A stretch of 64,000 nt of DNA from Nocardiopsis sp. CNT312 (GTDB lineage Bacteria; Actinomycetota; Actinomycetes; Streptosporangiales; Streptosporangiaceae). Below the pieces are notes generated by a model, which was not told the DNA's origin, made no database searches, and saw only the letters and a list, made by a program, of their open reading frames with translations. The stretch is taken from assembly GCF_000515115.1 (NCBI RefSeq), contig NZ_AZXF01000018.1, forward strand, positions 62,204 through 126,203, in the 5' to 3' direction. Each line of letters opens with the position of its first letter. Position 1 is the stretch's first letter. This document shows, piece by piece, positions 39,552 through 48,165 of the stretch. The translations under genes and the position numbers were made by a program.

Positions 39552-40373
39552 TCACTCGGCCGTGAGGGAGATGGGGACTTTCCGCCGAGCGCGGGGCCGC
39601 AGTCGACGGGCGGGGGACGCCGAACTCGCACCGAGCACCTCCTGGTGCAGACTCTGCAGTTCGTGCGAGGGCTCCAGACCGAGCTCCTCGACAAGGGCCA
39701 GCCGCAGCCACCGATAGGCCGTCAGAGCCTCATCACGGCGCCCTGCCCGGCTCAGCGCGCGGATGAGCTGGCAGTGGAACCACTCGTTCAGCGGATACTC
39801 CATCACCAGGGCCCGCAGTTCGCCGATCGACTCCCGGTCACGTCCCAGCAAAGCCTGGGCCCGGATGCGCAGTTCCTGTGCATACAGCTTCTGTTCCTCC
39901 AACCGGACCGTGTGGGGGCCGATCAGCGGCCCGCGGGGGACATGTGCCAGACACGGGCCGGACCACAGGTCCAGTGCCTCACCCAGGCGCTTGGAAGCCG
40001 CGTCGGGCCGCCCCTCCTCCAGGAGTCGACGCCCCTCGCCCAGCAGCCGTTGGAAGACCAGTGCGTCCAACTGTTCGGGGGCGATCCGCAACAGGTATCC
40101 CGAGGCGCGGGTGACCAGGAGCTCGGGGCCGGCCCCGGAGGGCTCCGCGCACTCGATGGCCTTGCGGAGCTGGTAGACGTAGGTCTGCACCGTCGTCACC
40201 GCGCTCTTCGGCGGCTCGTCGCACCACAGCTCCCTGACCAGGACGCTCATGGGCAGCGGACGGTTCGCGCGCAGAAGCAGCAGTGCCAGGACCTGGAGTA
40301 CCTTCGGCGCCTTGGGGGTGCACGCGCGGTTCTCTCTCAGTACCTCCAGCGCACCGAGAATCGTGAAGTTCAC
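39552..40373 (-). CDS. SARP-family pathway regulator
   Basis: A 273-residue Streptomyces antibiotic regulatory protein: OmpR-type DNA-binding domain (VNFTILGALEVLRENRACTP ... VQTYVYQLRKAIE, residues 1-95) and a bacterial transcriptional activation domain (about 100-245, YPLNEWFHCQLIRALSRAG). There is no NB-ARC extension, so it is a small SARP of the ActII-ORF4/RedD class. GTG 40373 follows GGAGAG; the longer frame upstream would overlap the peptide gene. It is probably co-transcribed with the secreted-peptide gene 73 nt upstream and is the likely activator of the divergent operon at 41233. Confidence 0.88.
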   Translation of the reverse strand: MNFTILGALEVLRENRACTPKAPKVLQVLALLLLRANRPLPMSVLVRELWCDEPPKSAVTTVQTYVYQLRKAIECAEPSGAGPELLVTRASGYLLRIAPEQLDALVFQRLLGEGRRLLEEGRPDAASKRLGEALDLWSGPCLAHVPRGPLIGPHTVRLEEQKLYAQELRIRAQALLGRDRESIGELRALVMEYPLNEWFHCQLIRALSRAGRRDEALTAYRWLRLALVEELGLEPSHELQSLHQEVLGASSASPARRLRPRARRKVPISLTAE

Positions 40374-40446
40374 CAAGTCAGCTCTCCCTATGACGGATGC
40401 ACCGGAGACCGGCGCCGGTGCGCGTTGGCGGCGACGCCTCCCGGAC

Positions 40447-40596
40447 TCACTGCCATCCGGCACCGCCCCCGTGGTAGGCGGACGCCGCCCCGGCCACGGA
40501 GTCCGGGGCCGCCTGCGCGAGGGCCGGAGTACCGAACCCCATCGTGACGACGGCCGCGACAACCGCAACGCGGAAGAAATTTCTGATCCTGTCCAT
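40447..40596 (-). CDS. small secreted peptide (49 aa)
   Basis: ATG 40596 with AGGAGAGAG about 9 nt upstream. The product has a basic start (MDRIRNFFR), a hydrophobic core (VAVVAAVVTMGFG) and an AxA-type cleavage site (ALAQA/A), leaving a mature peptide of about 20 residues ending AYHGGGAGWQ. It sits directly upstream of and in line with the SARP gene. Possible roles are a signalling peptide, a secreted cofactor or a chance small exported protein. No cysteines are present, so a lanthipeptide-like product is unlikely. Confidence 0.65.
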   Translation of the reverse strand: MDRIRNFFRVAVVAAVVTMGFGTPALAQAAPDSVAGAASAYHGGGAGWQ

Positions 40597-41232
40597 GACG
40601 CCGCTCTCTCCTGATACGTGCCGGGCGGGGCCTCGGCACACTGGGTTTTACATGTGTTTTTTGTGATTTCGCCAAGGGTGGATCGGGCATCAATTCTGTG
40701 CTCTCTGCCGACCACCCGATTTCAATGATCAACGCTCGGGAAGAGGATGTCAGCACGATCTCCTGGCATCCTCCTGCAATGGCACCAAGCTGCCAGAGCA
40801 GCACCCCGGCCGTGCTTCCCTCTGCCGCCTCTGGCCGATCAGACTTCCCTGAAATGGGAAAACACTTCCCCGCCCGGGCCTACAGCGGCCCTTACGCCTT
40901 CCCCCGGCGCACCTGGTCGGCCGGTGACGCGTTCAAGGACCGCTTGAGCACCCGTCCGCACACGATCGGGGAACCATCCGGGGAAACGAGAATCCCCTGG
41001 TCAGGGATTCGATTCCCCACATACGTGGAACCGAGCTCCGAGAATTTTTTTCCGATGGCATTGCCAAGCCGTGGCGATAGTGCCTATGTTCTGCTGTGGA
41101 CGGACGAAAAAACTTCGTATCCGCCATTCGACTCAGGCAGAACACCGAACCCAGCACTGCACTGAACAGACCGTTCAGCGCGTGAATCTGTGAACGCATA
41201 CCCCTGGACCCATAACCGAGGAGCCGATAACC
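40597..41232. promoter_or_regulatory. divergent control region of peptide-SARP and biosynthetic operons
   Basis: 636 nt of lower GC with no credible gene. It contains a short palindrome GAATCCC-N7-GGGATTC (about 40990-41010), nested with other GGGGAA/ATTCCCC copies, and a possible promoter TTGCCA-18-TATGTT near 41060-41090. GAGGAG at about 41217-41222 serves the first biosynthetic gene. A SARP site here would be expected, but I cannot define its repeats with confidence. Confidence 0.45.
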
Positions 41233-42573
41233 GTGGCTACTCCTGCCGTCTGGGCATCGATCCAAGACCACGCCCGCCACCGACCGGAAGCCGTGGCGTT
41301 ACGGTTCGCCGGTGGAAGCACGACCTACGCGGAACTGGTCGCGGCGGTGCGATCGTCCGTGACCGGCGGCCCTCCCGACGACGTCCGCGTCGTACGCGCC
41401 GACCGAGACGGGCGGGCCGTGATCGACGTCCTGTCCGCCCAGACGTTCCGACGTCCCGCACTGCTCATCCCCCACGACGCGGGGGCCGAGTACACCTCCC
41501 GGATCAGCCGGGACCTTCGATCCTTCACCCGTGGCTCCGGGCCGCTGCGGAACGCGCACGGCCTGTGGACCACCACCTCCGGTTCGACGGGCCGTCCCAA
41601 GATCGTCGCCCACGACCCCGAGGGCATCGACCGCTTCGTCCACTGGGCCCGTACCCGGTTCGCCCTGGGGGCCGACACGGTCTCCCTGAGCCTCTCCCCG
41701 ATCAACTTCGACATCGCCACTTTGGACGTGTGGGCGGTCCTGGCCTCCGGAGGGCAGGTCGTCTTCGCCTCGCGGGAGGACCTCACCCACGGCCCGGCCC
41801 TGGCCGCGGCGGCCCGAACGCACCGCATCAGCCTCCTCCAGGCCGTACCGGTCGTCCTCACCCTCCTCGCCCGTGCCCGAGCCCCCATGCCCCGGGTCCG
41901 CACGGTGGTCTCCACAGGTGACTTCTACCCCCTGGAGACCCTGCCCGACCTGGACTCGGCCTTTCCCCGTGCCGGACTGTGGAGCGTCTACGGCAGCACC
42001 GAGACCAACGACAGCTTCATCCTGGACCTGCGCCGGGCGACGGCCGGAGAGCTGGGCAACCCCGTCGACGGAGTCCGCTACCGCGTCGACGGAACCGGTG
42101 AACTGGTCGTGTCCACCCCTTTCCAGGCACTCGGGTACGTCAACGCACCGAACGACGCGTGGCGCGCCGTACAGGGACGGCGCGAGTTCTCCACGGGCGA
42201 CCTGGTCGCCACGGACACCGACGGGACGCTGCGCCTCACCGGGCGGAGCGACCGCCAGGTCAAGGTGCGCGGTACGCGTCTGTCCCTCGACGCGGTCGAG
42301 GCGGTGCTGCGCCACCAGAGCGGTGTGGTCGACGCCGTGGTCACCGCACGGGGCAGGGGTTCCGGCGACAGGGAGCTCCTCGCGGCCGTACGCGTCGAAC
42401 CGGGAACCGCCGTGACCAACCTCGCCCTGCGCTCGGCCGTCTCCTCAGCCCTGAGCCCCACCGCTGTGCCCAGCCGGACCTTCCTCACCACGGAGCCCTT
42501 TCCGGTGACCGGCACGGGAAAGACCGACCGGAACAGCGCCATCCGACGACTCCTCGAAAGGCAGCCGACATGA
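41233..42573 (+). CDS. free-standing amino-acid adenylation enzyme
   Basis: A 446-residue AMP-forming ligase: TTSGSTGRPKIVAH (P-loop), SVYGSTETND, FSTGDLVATD, and the terminal lysine in TGTGKTDRN. I read the pocket as D-I-L-Q-V-T-V-D-S-K, which matches neither the proline code of pyrrole pathways nor the cysteine code. It is coupled by ATGA to the carrier-protein gene, so it should load an amino acid onto that carrier. By analogy with showdomycin biosynthesis, the substrate would be glutamine; this is inference from the whole operon. Confidence 0.88.
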   Translation: MATPAVWASIQDHARHRPEAVALRFAGGSTTYAELVAAVRSSVTGGPPDDVRVVRADRDGRAVIDVLSAQTFRRPALLIPHDAGAEYTSRISRDLRSFTRGSGPLRNAHGLWTTTSGSTGRPKIVAHDPEGIDRFVHWARTRFALGADTVSLSLSPINFDIATLDVWAVLASGGQVVFASREDLTHGPALAAAARTHRISLLQAVPVVLTLLARARAPMPRVRTVVSTGDFYPLETLPDLDSAFPRAGLWSVYGSTETNDSFILDLRRATAGELGNPVDGVRYRVDGTGELVVSTPFQALGYVNAPNDAWRAVQGRREFSTGDLVATDTDGTLRLTGRSDRQVKVRGTRLSLDAVEAVLRHQSGVVDAVVTARGRGSGDRELLAAVRVEPGTAVTNLALRSAVSSALSPTAVPSRTFLTTEPFPVTGTGKTDRNSAIRRLLERQPT

Positions 42574-42830
42574 CCACCGACCTCCGTGACCGCATCCAGG
42601 AACGCATCGTGACGGCCCACGCACCGGACCTGGCGGGAGAGCGTATTCCCAGCGACTACGACCTCCTCGCCAACAGTGTCGTCGACAGCCTTTCCCTCCT
42701 CGAACTCGTGGAGTGGATCCGATCCTCCTTCGACATCCCCGTCACCGAGATCGAGATCTCTCCCGCGGACTTCCGCACCATCGACGCGATCGCGGATTTC
42801 ATCACCTCCCACGCCGGGCAGCAGGCCTGA
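42570..42830 (+). CDS. stand-alone peptidyl/acyl carrier protein
   Basis: An 86-residue carrier protein with the 4'-phosphopantetheine site Ser40 in VVDSLSLLELVEW. The ATG overlaps the stop of the adenylation gene. It should carry the activated amino acid while the downstream cyclase and dehydrogenase act on it. Confidence 0.9.
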   Translation: MTTDLRDRIQERIVTAHAPDLAGERIPSDYDLLANSVVDSLSLLELVEWIRSSFDIPVTEIEISPADFRTIDAIADFITSHAGQQA

Positions 42831-42866
42831 TCCGCCCGTTCACGAGACCAGGAGAGAGAAGACGAC

Positions 42867-43244
42867 ATGTTCAAGCGTTCCCGTGAGAAGACCGAGAGCG
42901 TCGACTGGGGAAACGGAACCAGCGACCGACTACTCGTAGAAGGCGACGGCCTGGGGTTCACCGTCGCGCACACCGTGGTGCGCGCGGGGACCGTCTCCAG
43001 GCTCCAGTACGCGAACCACCTGGAGGCGTGCTACTGCATCGCGGGCAGCGGGCTGGTCGAGAGCAGGGACGGCGGTATGCGCATCGACCTCTCCCCCGGC
43101 GTCCTCTACGCCTTGGACCAGCACGACCCCCATCTGCTGATCGCCGGCGAGGACGAGGACCTGGAACTCGTCAGCGTGTTCAACCCCCCGCTCCGGGGCG
43201 ATGAGCGGCACAGCCTCGCACCGACCGAGTTCTCCTCCTACTGA
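42867..43244 (+). CDS. ectoine synthase-like cupin cyclase
   Basis: A 125-residue cupin closely resembling EctC. The metal/substrate residues of EctC (Glu57, Tyr85, His93) line up with Glu53 (HLEACYCIAG), Tyr81 (LYALDQHD) and His89 (HDPH) at a constant offset of 4. Ectoine synthase closes an amide and an amine into a cyclic amidine and can cyclise glutamine to 5-amino-dihydropyrrole-carboxylate. No other ectoine genes are present, so here it most likely cyclises a carrier-bound glutaminyl group. The RBS AGGAGAG lies about 10 nt upstream. Confidence 0.88.
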   Translation: MFKRSREKTESVDWGNGTSDRLLVEGDGLGFTVAHTVVRAGTVSRLQYANHLEACYCIAGSGLVESRDGGMRIDLSPGVLYALDQHDPHLLIAGEDEDLELVSVFNPPLRGDERHSLAPTEFSSY

Positions 43245-43259
43245 CCGGAGGTGCACAGC

Positions 43260-44423
43260 ATGGTGAGTACGACAGCGGCACCGCCGCCAAACAAGGACAC
43301 GGCGTCCAGCCGAATATGCGAGCGCATCGAAGGGGCCGCACCCGCCATCAACCGGGATCACCTCGAACGGGACCGCGGTGCGGTCTTCTCCCGGGACGCC
43401 TGGAAGCGGGTGGCGGACACGGGCCTATTCGGCTCGTGCCTGCCCGAGGACGTCGGCGGGCACGCCTGTTCCCTGACCGACCTCATGCAGATGGCCGAGA
43501 CCCTCGGCTACACCGTCCGCGACTCCGGGCTGAACTTCAGCGCCGCCACCCACCTCGCCAGTACCGGGTTCGCGCTCAGCGGTTTCGCGGGCCCCGAACT
43601 CCAGCGGCGCCACCTTCCGTCCGTGGCCGCCGGGACGTCCATCGGCTGCCACGCCATCACCGAGCCCGAGACCGGATCCGACGTGCTGGCCATGTCCGCC
43701 ACCGGCCGCCTCGACGGCGACCACATCGAACTGAACGGCCTGAAGACCTATGTCACCAACGGACCGGTCGCCGACCTGGCGGTCGTCTACGTCCGCACCT
43801 CCGACACACCCGGACCGCTCGGCCTGAGCGCCGTGCTCGTCCCGAAGGACGCACCCGGTGCGGACTTCGGTCCGCCGCTGGACAAGACCACCCTGCGGAC
43901 CTCCCCCTTCGGACGGTTGCGCATGACGGGGTGCCGTGTCCCCAGAGCCAACGTCATCGGCGGTGTGGGGACCGGATTCCTGATACTCGACCGCGTGATG
44001 ACCTGGGAGATCCTGATCGCCTTCGTCATCAACGTGGGCGAGATGCGCCACCGTTTGGACCGGGTCGTGGAACGTGTCGGCGCCCGGCGCCAGTTCGGCC
44101 GCCCCCTCTCCGATTTCCAGGAGGTGCGCAACACCGTCGTGGAGATGCACATAGCAACCCAGACCGCTCGCCAGGCCCTCCACTGCGCGGGGGAGGCCGT
44201 CTCCGCCGGGCACAGAGCCACCGCGGAGACGGCGGTGGCGAAGATCCTCACGAGCGAGGCCAACATCCGTACCGCCCAGGCCGCGGTCGAACTGTTCGGC
44301 GGCGAGGGCGTACTCACCGACACCGGGATGGAGATCGGGGTGCGCGACGCGCTCAGCGGCCCCATCTATTCCGGATCCAACGCCGTGCAGCGGCAGAAGA
44401 TCGCCAAGGCCCTGGGCCTGTGA
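43260..44423 (+). CDS. acyl-CoA dehydrogenase-like flavoenzyme acting on carrier-bound substrate
   Basis: A 387-residue ACAD fold: ITEPETGSDV (FAD/substrate loop), a central VTNGPVADLAVVYVRT, RRQFGRPLSDFQEVRN, and the C-terminal ELFGGEGVLTDTGMEI. The usual catalytic-base segment (iyEGT) is IYSGSNAVQRQ here, so the canonical glutamate is replaced and the base must come from elsewhere. I chose ATG 43260 (GGAGG 8 nt upstream) over GTG 43251. In context it probably aromatises a dihydropyrrole on the carrier, as the PltE/RedW-type enzymes do. Confidence 0.85.
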   Translation: MVSTTAAPPPNKDTASSRICERIEGAAPAINRDHLERDRGAVFSRDAWKRVADTGLFGSCLPEDVGGHACSLTDLMQMAETLGYTVRDSGLNFSAATHLASTGFALSGFAGPELQRRHLPSVAAGTSIGCHAITEPETGSDVLAMSATGRLDGDHIELNGLKTYVTNGPVADLAVVYVRTSDTPGPLGLSAVLVPKDAPGADFGPPLDKTTLRTSPFGRLRMTGCRVPRANVIGGVGTGFLILDRVMTWEILIAFVINVGEMRHRLDRVVERVGARRQFGRPLSDFQEVRNTVVEMHIATQTARQALHCAGEAVSAGHRATAETAVAKILTSEANIRTAQAAVELFGGEGVLTDTGMEIGVRDALSGPIYSGSNAVQRQKIAKALGL

Positions 44424-44436
44424 CCGGAGGACCACC

Positions 44437-45117
44437 ATGACCGAGACCCACACACTGACGGATCCGACCTACTTCCTCGACCACCGGAGTGTCGAGGTGC
44501 GCGAGTTCGTCGACCGGGTCCTGCCCGACCAGGACGCTCCACCCCGCGAGATGGCCGTCCGCCTGCACGACGCCGTACGCGACGGCATCCGGTACGAGGT
44601 CTACGACGCCGACCTCAGCCGGGAGGGCGTCCGCGCCTCCAGCGTGCTCAGACGCGGCCAGGGGTTCTGTGTCCACAAGTCCATCGTCTACGCGGCCGCC
44701 GCCCGCGCGGTGGGCCTCCCCACGCGCCTGGTCTACGGGGACGTGCGCAACCACCTGGCGTCCGAACGCCTTCTCGACCTCATGGGGGACGACCTCTTCA
44801 CCTTCCACGCCCTGGTGTCGGTACGGATCGACGGCACCTGGATCCGCGCGACCCCCGTCTTCAACACCCTGCTGTGCCGCCTCTACGGCATCCGGCCGCT
44901 GGAGTTCGACGGCCGCAACGACAGCTACTACCACCCCTTCGACACCCGGGGCCGACGCCACATGGAGTTCGTCCGGTGGCGCGGAGAGTACGACGACTTC
45001 CCCTACGACACCGTGGTCGGCGGTATCGCCGCCAACCATCCCAAACTCGTCGGCCCGGAACTGGTGACCGTCCAAGGGTCGCTGGCCGATGATGCCCGCC
45101 GTGAGCGTGGAGAGTGA
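44437..45117 (+). CDS. transglutaminase-like cysteine hydrolase (putative release enzyme)
   Basis: A 226-residue transglutaminase-core protein with GQGFCVHKSIVYAAAARAVG (nucleophile cysteine), FHALVSVRIDGTWIRATPVFN (catalytic histidine; the usual WxxxD is WIRAT) and a conserved PLEFDGRND...RRHMEF tail. Such domains can act as protease, transferase or thioesterase. With no TE in the operon, this is the best candidate for releasing the pyrrole acid from the carrier. ATG 44437 follows GGAGG. Confidence 0.8.
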   Translation: MTETHTLTDPTYFLDHRSVEVREFVDRVLPDQDAPPREMAVRLHDAVRDGIRYEVYDADLSREGVRASSVLRRGQGFCVHKSIVYAAAARAVGLPTRLVYGDVRNHLASERLLDLMGDDLFTFHALVSVRIDGTWIRATPVFNTLLCRLYGIRPLEFDGRNDSYYHPFDTRGRRHMEFVRWRGEYDDFPYDTVVGGIAANHPKLVGPELVTVQGSLADDARRERGE

Positions 45118-45128
45118 GAGGAGTGGAC

Positions 45129-46085
45129 ATGATCGGAACCGAACGGTCGACCGTCACCATTTCTGACGAGGTCCGCGCGGCCGTCGAGAACGGGGGACCG
45201 GTCGTCGCCATGGAGACCTCCGTGGTCGCGGGCGGATCCTACCCGAACAACCTGGAGACCGCCTTGGCGGTGGACCAGTGCGCACGCGAGGAGGGGGCCG
45301 TCCCCGCCCGTGTCGCGGTGATCGACGGCGTCCTGCGCGTGGGGGTCGCGGACGCGGAGCTGGAACGCCTCGCCAAAGCGGCGGGCAGCGGGAAGATCAG
45401 CACCCGCGACCTGGCGGTCGCCCTGCACGGCGGCCGTACCGGCGGTACCACGGTCTCCTCCAGCCTCATCGGCACGGTCGCCGCGGGGATCAGGGTGTTC
45501 GCGGTCGCGGGGATCGGAGGTGTGCACCGGGGCGCCGAGGTCTCCTTCGACGTCTCCGCCGACCTGACCGAGTTCACACGCTCGCCGGTGGCAGTCGTCT
45601 GCGCCGGGGCGAAGTCCCTGCTCGACCCCGCCCTGACGCTGGAGTACCTGGAGACCGTGGGGGTGCCCGTCATCGGATACCGTTCCGACGACTTCCCCGG
45701 CTACTACACGCGCAGTACGGGACAGCCCGTCCCCCACCGGATCGACGACCTGGGGGACCTGGCCGCGGTCGCGCACCGGCACTGGGAGACGGTCTCCGGC
45801 TCCTCCGTCCTGGTCACCCACCCCATCGAGGAGGAGTGGAGCATCGACGCCGAGCTGCTCAACACGATGGTGGAGCAAGCCTTGGACGAGGCCCGGGCGA
45901 CCGGTGCGAGGGGGCCGGCGCTCACCCCGTTCGTCCTGTCGGCCCTCACCGAAGCGACGGACGGACGCAGTTCCCGGGTCAACCGCGCGGTCCTGGAGTC
46001 CACGACCCGCCTGGCCGCCCGGTTCGCGGTGGCGGAGGCCGCCTCCCGTTCCGCCGTGCCCGTGGGGCCGGTGGTGCGGTCATGA
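45129..46085 (+). CDS. pseudouridine-5'-phosphate glycosidase-like C-ribosyltransferase (PsuG/AlnA/SdmA type)
   Basis: A 318-residue PsuG-fold enzyme. Conserved catalytic features are AMETSVVAGGSYPNN (glutamate), KISTRDLAVAL (lysine) and VVCAGAKSLLDPALTLEYLE, in which Lys162 corresponds to the Schiff-base lysine that opens ribose 5-phosphate. PsuG normally breaks pseudouridine-5'-phosphate, but relatives in alnumycin, indigoidine/minimycin and showdomycin loci run in the C-C-forming direction. Its position before a HAD phosphatase in a biosynthetic operon supports C-ribosylation of a small heterocycle. ATG 45129 follows GAGAGGAG. Confidence 0.9.
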   Translation: MIGTERSTVTISDEVRAAVENGGPVVAMETSVVAGGSYPNNLETALAVDQCAREEGAVPARVAVIDGVLRVGVADAELERLAKAAGSGKISTRDLAVALHGGRTGGTTVSSSLIGTVAAGIRVFAVAGIGGVHRGAEVSFDVSADLTEFTRSPVAVVCAGAKSLLDPALTLEYLETVGVPVIGYRSDDFPGYYTRSTGQPVPHRIDDLGDLAAVAHRHWETVSGSSVLVTHPIEEEWSIDAELLNTMVEQALDEARATGARGPALTPFVLSALTEATDGRSSRVNRAVLESTTRLAARFAVAEAASRSAVPVGPVVRS

Positions 46086-46771
46086 GCCGCGTACGCGGTG
46101 TTCTCCTGGACCTGGACGGCACGCTGGTGGACTCGCCCTCGGTGATCCTGGCCGCCTTCCACGACGCCTGCGCTCCTCACGGCGCGGTGCCGCTGCCGAC
46201 CGAGGCCCGCGGCCTCATCGGCAAACCGCTCGACACGATCCTTCCCCGCCTCATCCCGCAGGGGGACGAGGCGGTGTGGGCGGAGGCCAAGGCGCTCTTC
46301 CGTGCGTCCTTCGCCCGCCGCAGCCGGGCCGCCGCGTCGTCGCTGGTGTTCCCGGGTATCCGGGACCTGCTGACGGACCTGGCCGCGGAGGGGGTCAGGA
46401 TCGCGGTGGTCACCAGCAAGATCACCCGGAGCGCCCACGAACTGCTCGAGGCCACGGGGCTGGACCGCCATCCGGACTTGGTGGTCGGGCACGACCTGGC
46501 TCCCCGCGGCAAGCCGGCCCCGGACCCCGCACTGCTCGCCGCGAAGTCCCTCGGGCTGGCACCCGGGGAGTGCCTGGTCGTGGGCGACTCCCCCGACGAC
46601 GTCGCCATGGCGGTCGGTGCCGGGATGGCGGTGGTCGGGGTCGGCTGGGGTGTGGCCGACGCCGACACGCTGCTCTCGGCGGGCGCCGGGTTCGTCGCGG
46701 CCACCGTCACCGAACTCGCCGGGCATCTGCACGGTCCGTCCATGGAAACCGCCAGGAAAGTGACTCAATGA
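46082..46771 (+). CDS. HAD phosphatase (AlnB/IndB-like)
   Basis: A 229-residue HAD superfamily hydrolase: LLDLDGTLVDS (nucleophile Asp), VVTSK (motif II), GKPAPDP (motif III lysine) and VVGDSPDDVAMA (motif IV). It resembles phosphoglycolate phosphatase-type enzymes. It is coupled to the C-ribosyltransferase gene by ATGA overlap, the same pairing as AlnA/AlnB, and would dephosphorylate the C-ribosyl-5'-phosphate product. Confidence 0.9.
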   Translation: MSRVRGVLLDLDGTLVDSPSVILAAFHDACAPHGAVPLPTEARGLIGKPLDTILPRLIPQGDEAVWAEAKALFRASFARRSRAAASSLVFPGIRDLLTDLAAEGVRIAVVTSKITRSAHELLEATGLDRHPDLVVGHDLAPRGKPAPDPALLAAKSLGLAPGECLVVGDSPDDVAMAVGAGMAVVGVGWGVADADTLLSAGAGFVAATVTELAGHLHGPSMETARKVTQ

Positions 46772-48165
46772 ACACGGTTCTCAGGTCCACGGGAACTCCC
46801 CAGGCGATCGGCGCACTCGCTGTCCTCTGCCTGGCGCAGTTCCTCATCGCACTGGACTACTCGATCATCTACGTCGCCATGCCCAGCGTCGGGGCCGACC
46901 TGGGCCTCTCGTCCTCCGTACTCCAATGGATCGTCAGCGCCTACGCCCTCCTGTTCGCCGGCCTCCTGCTGGTGGGGGGACGCGTCTGCGACCGGGTCGG
47001 CGCGAAGCGGGTCTTCCTCGTCTCAGTCGTCGTCTTCGGTGCGGCCAGCGCCCTGGGCGGATTCGCCCAAGAAGGTGTCGCCCTTCTGATCAGCCGGGGT
47101 GTGCAGGGCCTGTCGGCCGCCTTCCTGCAACCGGCGACCATCGGCCTCATCAGTGCGACCTTCGCGGCCGGTCCGGCCCGGTCCAGGGCCTTGGCCGCCT
47201 GGGGTGCGATCGGTGCCTCCGGTCTCGCCGTCGGCGCCGTCCTGGGCGGAGTCCTGACCGAGATCTCATGGCGCTGGACGTTCCTCATCAACGTCCCCCT
47301 GACCCTGCTGGCCGCCGCGGGCGGTCTGCTGTGGCTCGTCGCGGCCTCCCGGGGGGAGAGGAGCGGACGTGTCCCCCTGCCCGCCGCGACGGTGGGGACC
47401 GGCGCGCTCCTGGCCCTGGTCGTCAGCCTGACACTGGTGGCGGATCCGGAGGCCTCGGGCGTGTACGCCGGGGTCGCGTGTCTGGTAGCGGTGGTCCTGG
47501 GCGCGGCCTTCCTCGCCAACGAGATGAAGTCCGACAACGTGATGGTCGACCGGTCACTGCGCCGCACCCGTTCCCTCGGAGCGGGCGTGGTGGCCACCTA
47601 TCTGTACATGGCCAGCGTGGGGTCGGAGTTCTACCTGGTCACGCTCCTCCTCCAGGAGTTGGAGGGCTTCACGCCGCTCCAGGCGGGACTGGGCTTCCTA
47701 CCGCTGGCCGTGATGGTGACCCTCGGGAACATGGCCGCGGGCCGCGCGGTTGAACGCGTCGGCGCGGGGACGACCATGACGGCGGGCTTTTTGATCAGCC
47801 TCGTCGGCCTGGTGCTGCTCGCCGCCATGCTGGGATCGGGAGCCTACACCACGCACCTGCTGCCCGGCCTGCTGCTGAGCGGGTTCGGCCACGGGGTCAT
47901 CTACACCTCCATGTTCGTCATCGGAACCAGGGACGTTCCCGAAAGGCACCAGGGCACCGCCGGAGCGCTCATGACCACCTCCCAGTACCTGTCGGCGGCG
48001 GTCACGGTGGCCCTGCTGACCATCATCCTGGGCACTGATCCGGCAGGGACGGAGTTCCGGTGGGCGTTCGGCCTCACGGCCGCCTTCGCCGCCGCGGGCA
48101 TGTTCATCTCCCCGCTGGTCCTGCGCCGCCGGGAAGGGCAGCGAGTCATGGAGGCCCACCGGTGA
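46768..48165 (+). CDS. MFS exporter, DHA2 (14-TM) drug:H+ antiporter family
   Basis: A 465-residue membrane protein with about 14 hydrophobic segments. The motif A region GGRVCDRVGAKRVFL and the motif C-like GAIGASGLAVGAVLGGVLTE are typical of EmrB/QacA-type exporters. ATG 46768 overlaps the phosphatase stop, and its stop overlaps the next gene. It is presumably the efflux and self-protection pump for the cluster product. Confidence 0.92.
   Translation: MNTVLRSTGTPQAIGALAVLCLAQFLIALDYSIIYVAMPSVGADLGLSSSVLQWIVSAYALLFAGLLLVGGRVCDRVGAKRVFLVSVVVFGAASALGGFAQEGVALLISRGVQGLSAAFLQPATIGLISATFAAGPARSRALAAWGAIGASGLAVGAVLGGVLTEISWRWTFLINVPLTLLAAAGGLLWLVAASRGERSGRVPLPAATVGTGALLALVVSLTLVADPEASGVYAGVACLVAVVLGAAFLANEMKSDNVMVDRSLRRTRSLGAGVVATYLYMASVGSEFYLVTLLLQELEGFTPLQAGLGFLPLAVMVTLGNMAAGRAVERVGAGTTMTAGFLISLVGLVLLAAMLGSGAYTTHLLPGLLLSGFGHGVIYTSMFVIGTRDVPERHQGTAGALMTTSQYLSAAVTVALLTIILGTDPAGTEFRWAFGLTAAFAAAGMFISPLVLRRREGQRVMEAHR

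Noticed and set aside
42867-43244. Ectoine biosynthesis gene
   Set aside because: No ectA or ectB neighbour; the gene sits between carrier protein and dehydrogenase in a C-nucleoside-type operon, so a different cyclisation is more likely.
41233-44423. Pyrrole-2-carboxyl pathway from proline (PltF/PltL/PltE-type trio)
   Set aside because: The A, carrier and dehydrogenase genes fit superficially, but the A-domain pocket is unlike the proline code and an EctC-type cyclase is present, which a proline route does not need.
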